A DNA stretch of 55,533 nt from Clostridia bacterium. Lineage in GTDB: Bacteria > Bacillota > Clostridia > Oscillospirales > CAG-382. Positions 52,780 through 55,533 of the stretch are shown one piece after another. The notes beneath the pieces are model-generated. The model saw nothing but the letters and a program-made list of their open reading frames with translations, ran no database searches and was not told the origin of the DNA. The stretch spans positions 1 to 55,533 of the forward strand of contig JAFOBR010000067.1 of the NCBI GenBank assembly GCA_017381715.1. Reading direction: 5' to 3'. The translations under genes were made by a program, and so were the position numbers. Position 1 is the stretch's first letter; the number at the start of each line of letters is the position of its first letter.

Positions 52780-53144
52780 TATTGCTCCTCCTTATATTCG
52801 TCGATCATATTCCTTAAAAGCAAAATTTCCTCTTTGCTAAGCTTCTTTCGTGCCGTGAAAGCGGCGATAAACGCAGGTAAAGACCCGTCAAAGGTATCCT
52901 CCACAAATCTCTCGCTTTGCAGGGAATAAAAATCTTGTTTTGATATAAGGGAGGACACTACACCTTTTTCGTTTTTAAACAGACCTTTATCGCAAAGTCT
53001 GCGCAAAACAGTAAATGTGGTGGATTTTTTCCATGTCAGCCTTTCTTCGCACAGCTTTACAAGTGCGGAAGAGGATAAGGGCTCGTTTTCCCAAATAATA
53101 TCCGCAAATTTGCTCTCGATAACTCCGAGCTGTATTTCATTCAT
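52779..53144 (-). CDS. BlaI/MecI/CopY family repressor (second copy)
   Basis: A 121-residue winged-helix repressor paralogous to the one at 14706. The HTH reads ESKFADIIWENEPLSSSALVKL...TTFTVLRRLCDKG; the tail (FVEDTFDGSLPAFIAAFTARKKLSKEEI) matches its paralogue closely. GGAGG precedes the ATG. It is followed directly by its M56 partner and a lipoprotein. Two matching palindromes lie in its promoter. Confidence 0.9.
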   Translation of the reverse strand: MNEIQLGVIESKFADIIWENEPLSSSALVKLCEERLTWKKSTTFTVLRRLCDKGLFKNEKGVVSSLISKQDFYSLQSERFVEDTFDGSLPAFIAAFTARKKLSKEEILLLRNMIDEYKEEQ

Positions 53145-53160
53145 TTTATTATCCTCCTTG

Positions 53161-53214
53161 GTTTACGTGTTGTAGACCCGTGTATAGTTTACAACATGTA
53201 AACCGATTTGTCAA
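53161..53214 (-). promoter_or_regulatory. promoter with two palindromic operators of the second BlaI-M56 operon
   Basis: On the minus strand TTGACA (53214-53209), a 17-base spacer, and TAAACT (53191-53186). Operators GTTTAC-N5-GTAAAC (53187-53203, perfect) and GTTTAC-N5-GTAGAC (53161-53177) are spaced 26 bases centre to centre; the first overlaps the -10. The TACA/TGTA-type core fits BlaI-family sites, so autorepression is likely. Confidence 0.8.
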
Positions 53215-53219
53215 TAGCA

Positions 53220-53243
53220 AAGCGCACAAAAATTTGTGCGCTT
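53220..53243 (-). terminator. hairpin after the unknown gene, weak terminator
   Basis: AAGCGCACAAA (53220-53230) pairs with TTTGTGCGCTT (53233-53243), with few T after it on the minus strand. It separates the unknown gene from the blaI-like promoter. Confidence 0.6.
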
Positions 53244-53250
53244 AAACTTT

Positions 53251-54768
53251 TTATATTTTTTCGGATGTAACCTTGGTTTCAAGTCCGCCGCAAGAGTTGG
53301 CGAGAATGATCGCATCGATACTTACACGGGCGGCTGATTTGGGCTGTAAGATGGTTTCGTAAACAAGAGTACGTTCTTCAAGTAATTCGGGAAAAGGCTG
53401 TCCGTTTGCCATTACGGGCCAATATCTGCCGTGGGAAAGGACAAGTCCATCCTTGTTGATACCCGCAAAGGCTTCTTCGGGCTTGTTAAAGGAATAGGGC
53501 TGTACGTTCATAAAAGCACGTTTAACGTTACCTTCGGTATCTCTCACTATCGTCGCCAGAACACCGCTTATAGAGCCTTTTTTGTATATTCTGAACTTCT
53601 TTTCGGCATCGGATGAATTAACCAATGTCAGGTTATCGGTATACTGTATCATCCAGTTACCGGTGTTTGCGGGCTTACCTGCGCCGTCCGCACGGTCGTT
53701 GTCTATAATAATGGGCTTGCCATCGATATCCACACACTCAAACACCATCATATCCGTGCCGATATATTTATCGTTTCCGTTGGGGTTTATAGCGTAATGA
53801 TATGCAGAACCGGTATAGGTAAACTTTTCTCTTTCATAAAGCTGGTAGGGTTGTTTCTTGCTTGCGCAGTTAACATCCGACCAGTAATCGTATGTAACGG
53901 GGATCGGTCCGTCAGCAGTGTTGTTACCGGAAACAAACACAGCCTCTGTTTCAATAAGACCTGCGGTGTGGTCGGTGCCCTTGTACTGTGCGGAATAATC
54001 TCTTCCGTCGCGGCTTACTATATATCCTTGCTGTACTTTTCCGTAAGGCACATTTTTAGGGTCGGTATAACAAAGGAAAGAGCCGGTCATTTCACCGTCG
54101 ATATTAAACTTGACCACGCCGTTTCCGCATTTGCCGACTTTAAGGAATTTATCGCCCGTATCGCCTACAGTAAATCCGCCGTAAGAATCATCGCTGGTAC
54201 CGCCCATTACGTATATGTACTTTCCGTCAGGTACGGTAATAGTTTGAGGAGTATAAAGGGTGGGTGTGTAATCGACAAAATCACAGCCGAAGTAGGCTTC
54301 GTGAACGCTTCCGTCCGCGTTGAAATAATCCTCGGGCAGATCGAATTTAAGAGAGTAATAGTCGCTCCATTCTTTCTGACCAAGCCATTCGCCCTCCCAT
54401 TGTACACCGATATTTGTTACGGTAACTGTGGCATCCTTGCCGGAATCGTTGTAAAGTCTGTATCCCATACGAAGGTCCACGCCGGAATGATTGCTGTTTT
54501 CAAAGGTGAAAACAACGTCACCGCTTAAGTATTTATCCTCCATAAGCACGGTATCGATATCGGGGGAAGCAAGCATTTCGGGATTATTGCAGTATACGTA
54601 TGTACCGCCCAAACGCTTTTTGCAGTCGATCTTAACAGGCTCTGTGCCCGCTTCGTCAACGACTACGGTATCGCTTGAAAAGGTGTTGTCAAAGGGCTGG
54701 TTGTTGAGCGAGTAACCATGTTTTTCAAAAGTAATGGTAGCTTTGCCGTTTTCAGAAACATATTTCAT
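53251..54768 (-). CDS. beta-rich protein of unknown function
   Basis: A 505-residue protein without signal peptide or membrane helix. The sequence is rich in Gly, Asp, Tyr and Thr with many short strands, such as VVFTFENSNHSGVDLRMGYRLYNDSGKDATVTVTNIG, so I expect one or more beta-sandwich domains. No family or catalytic motif was recognised. Starts two bases after the stop of the upstream membrane-anchored gene, with GGAGG inside that gene's end, so the two form an operon. Export by a leaderless route or a cytoplasmic role are both possible. Confidence 0.65.
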   Translation of the reverse strand: MKYVSENGKATITFEKHGYSLNNQPFDNTFSSDTVVVDEAGTEPVKIDCKKRLGGTYVYCNNPEMLASPDIDTVLMEDKYLSGDVVFTFENSNHSGVDLRMGYRLYNDSGKDATVTVTNIGVQWEGEWLGQKEWSDYYSLKFDLPEDYFNADGSVHEAYFGCDFVDYTPTLYTPQTITVPDGKYIYVMGGTSDDSYGGFTVGDTGDKFLKVGKCGNGVVKFNIDGEMTGSFLCYTDPKNVPYGKVQQGYIVSRDGRDYSAQYKGTDHTAGLIETEAVFVSGNNTADGPIPVTYDYWSDVNCASKKQPYQLYEREKFTYTGSAYHYAINPNGNDKYIGTDMMVFECVDIDGKPIIIDNDRADGAGKPANTGNWMIQYTDNLTLVNSSDAEKKFRIYKKGSISGVLATIVRDTEGNVKRAFMNVQPYSFNKPEEAFAGINKDGLVLSHGRYWPVMANGQPFPELLEERTLVYETILQPKSAARVSIDAIILANSCGGLETKVTSEKI

Positions 54769-54770
54769 AT

Positions 54771-55217
54771 TTATTTAACCTCCGGTTCTCCGTCATAATA
54801 CCATCTTCCGCCAATCCTTACCGTGGCGCATTCTCTCGTATACATCTTAACACCGTCTACGTATACGTTAAGCTTCACGTAGCCTGTGTCACCGCTTACG
54901 TATTCGTCTACCACAGTAAAGCTTATCTTTCTGCCTTCGTATCCGCTGGGGACACCGTCGTAGCTTTTGTTAAGCGCTTTTATCAGTTCTCTTACAGTGG
55001 GAATCTCTCCCGTATTATATAATTGCTGTCTTACCTTATCGGAAGCAGTGTTTGCCATTCCTTTTGTATCGTACCGCATAGAAGCTTCCAGATATTCTCT
55101 TGCTGCTGATACAGAATCTCCAGCTCCTTTGTTGCCTATAAAAGCCATTACTGCGACCGAAACAACAAGAATAGCCGAAATACAAGACACTAAAATAATA
55201 GTTTTTTTGTTTTTCAC
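54771..55217 (-). CDS. small membrane-anchored protein, DUF4878-like
   Basis: A 148-residue protein: an N-terminal membrane helix (about 6-26), then a helical linker (ARE YLEASMRYDTKGMA type) and a beta-rich domain ending VRIGGRWYYDGEP, as in DUF4878/NTF2-like lipoprotein domains. Starts GTG at 55217, with AGGAGG upstream; the ATG at 55224 is in another frame. Probably translated together with the next gene. Function unknown. Confidence 0.65.
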   Translation of the reverse strand: MKNKKTIILVSCISAILVVSVAVMAFIGNKGAGDSVSAAREYLEASMRYDTKGMANTASDKVRQQLYNTGEIPTVRELIKALNKSYDGVPSGYEGRKISFTVVDEYVSGDTGYVKLNVYVDGVKMYTRECATVRIGGRWYYDGEPEVK

Positions 55218-55237
55218 TGTGCATTACCTCCTAAAGA

Positions 55238-55266
55238 ATTATACCAAATGAGGTAAGTTTTGTCAA
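55238..55266 (-). promoter_or_regulatory. sigma-A promoter of the two-gene unknown operon
   Basis: On the minus strand TTGACA (55266-55261), a 17-base spacer, and TATAAT (55243-55238), 20 bases before the GTG start. Confidence 0.85.
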
Positions 55267-55301
55267 TGTGAGGAAAATTTCAATTTTTTTTAAAAAAGGT
55301 A

Positions 55302-55330
55302 TTGCAAAATGAAAAAAGATGTGTTATTAT
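55302..55330 (+). promoter_or_regulatory. promoter of the tRNA-Asp/tRNA-Gly pair
   Basis: TTGCAA (55302-55307), a 17-base spacer, and TATTAT (55325-55330), 27 bases before tRNA-Asp. Confidence 0.65.
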
Positions 55331-55357
55331 AAGCAAGCGCGCTGAGGCGCACAATGT

Positions 55358-55434
55358 GGTCCGGTAGTTCAGTTGGTTAGAACGCCAGCCTGTCACGCTG
55401 GAGGTCGTGGGTTCGAGCCCCATCCGGATCGCCA
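55358..55434 (+). tRNA. tRNA-Asp (anticodon GTC)
   Basis: A 77-base cloverleaf: acceptor GGTCCGG/CCGGATC, anticodon stem CCAGC/GCTGG around CTGTCAC, T-arm GTGGGTTCGAGCCCCAT, discriminator G, encoded CCA. Confidence 0.97.
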
Positions 55435-55442
55435 TATTTTCT

Positions 55443-55518
55443 GCGGATTTAGCTCATTTGGTAGAGCGCGACCTTGCCAAGGTCGAGGTGGCGGGTTCGA
55501 GCCCCGTAATCCGCTCCA
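55443..55518 (+). tRNA. tRNA-Gly (anticodon GCC)
   Basis: A 76-base cloverleaf: acceptor GCGGATT/AATCCGC, anticodon stem CGACC/GGTCG around TTGCCAA, T-arm GCGGGTTCGAGCCCCGT, encoded CCA. Eight bases after tRNA-Asp, so probably the same transcript. Confidence 0.97.
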
Positions 55519-55533
55519 AATATGCCTCTGTAG

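Overview
The window looks like a chromosomal segment of a spore-forming, low-to-moderate GC, Gram-positive Clostridia. An uncultured Oscillospiraceae/Ruminococcaceae-type gut or rumen lineage is my inference. Supporting signs are strong AGGAGG-type ribosome sites, near-consensus sigma-A promoters with 17-base spacers, rho-independent terminators, CCA-encoded tRNAs, sporulation genes (spoVFA/spoVFB, spoVM, a SPOCS-LysM protein), meso-DAP dehydrogenase, and BlaI/M56 regulator pairs. No transposase, integrase, phage gene or CRISPR array was seen.

Region 1 (1-12.6 kb, +): one long operon for branched-chain amino acids, ilvA-ridA-leuA-leuC-leuD-leuB-ilvB-ilvN-ilvC-ilvD, followed by an overlapping DUF815 ATPase. 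It has a consensus promoter and a leader with an intrinsic terminator and a possible 17-residue leader peptide. Only the branched-chain aminotransferase is missing. Region 2 (12.6-17.3 kb, +): a membrane protein, a GLUG-repeat surface protein, and a BlaI-type repressor paired with an M56 (BlaR1-like) membrane protease that carries a BspA-like leucine-rich-repeat ectodomain.

Region 3 (17.3-25.2 kb, -): a complete arginine operon from acetylglutamate to arginine, argG-argH-argC-argJ-argB-argD-argF, with a consensus promoter overlapped by an ARG-box-like sequence. ArgJ can recycle acetyl groups, so no argA is needed locally. Region 4 (25.5-31 kb, +): ftsH, pgsA and a large MacB/FtsX-type ABC exporter. 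Region 5 (31-33.4 kb, +): a HAD phosphatase, an orphan CARF-DUF1887 (Card1/Can2-like) nuclease-family protein and luxS under one promoter. The nuclease-family protein has altered signature residues and no CRISPR system nearby.

Region 6 (33.4-40.9 kb, +): a YwaF/TMEM164-like membrane protein, a GH13 alpha-glucosidase, a 54-residue conserved-looking protein, DAP dehydrogenase, a short-chain dehydrogenase and the tldD/pmbA protease pair. Region 7 (40.9-49 kb, mixed): a secreted anchored protein, a DtxR-type regulator, tRNA-Thr(CGT), the CCA-adding enzyme, a GHL10 lipoprotein and the sporulation block. In that block a SPOCS-LysM gene runs into spoVFA/spoVFB across a 12-bp inverted repeat that would bury the spoVFA ribosome site. 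Divergently transcribed are a 50-residue hydrophobic protein and a 26-codon spoVM.

Region 8 (49-55.5 kb): tRNAs (CAT and Thr-GGT), a second BlaI-M56 system with a lipoprotein as third gene, two unrecognised genes, then tRNA-Asp and tRNA-Gly. The most unusual items are the orphan CARF-DUF1887 protein, the M56 sensors with non-beta-lactam ectodomains, the spoVFA hairpin and the very small spoVM locus.
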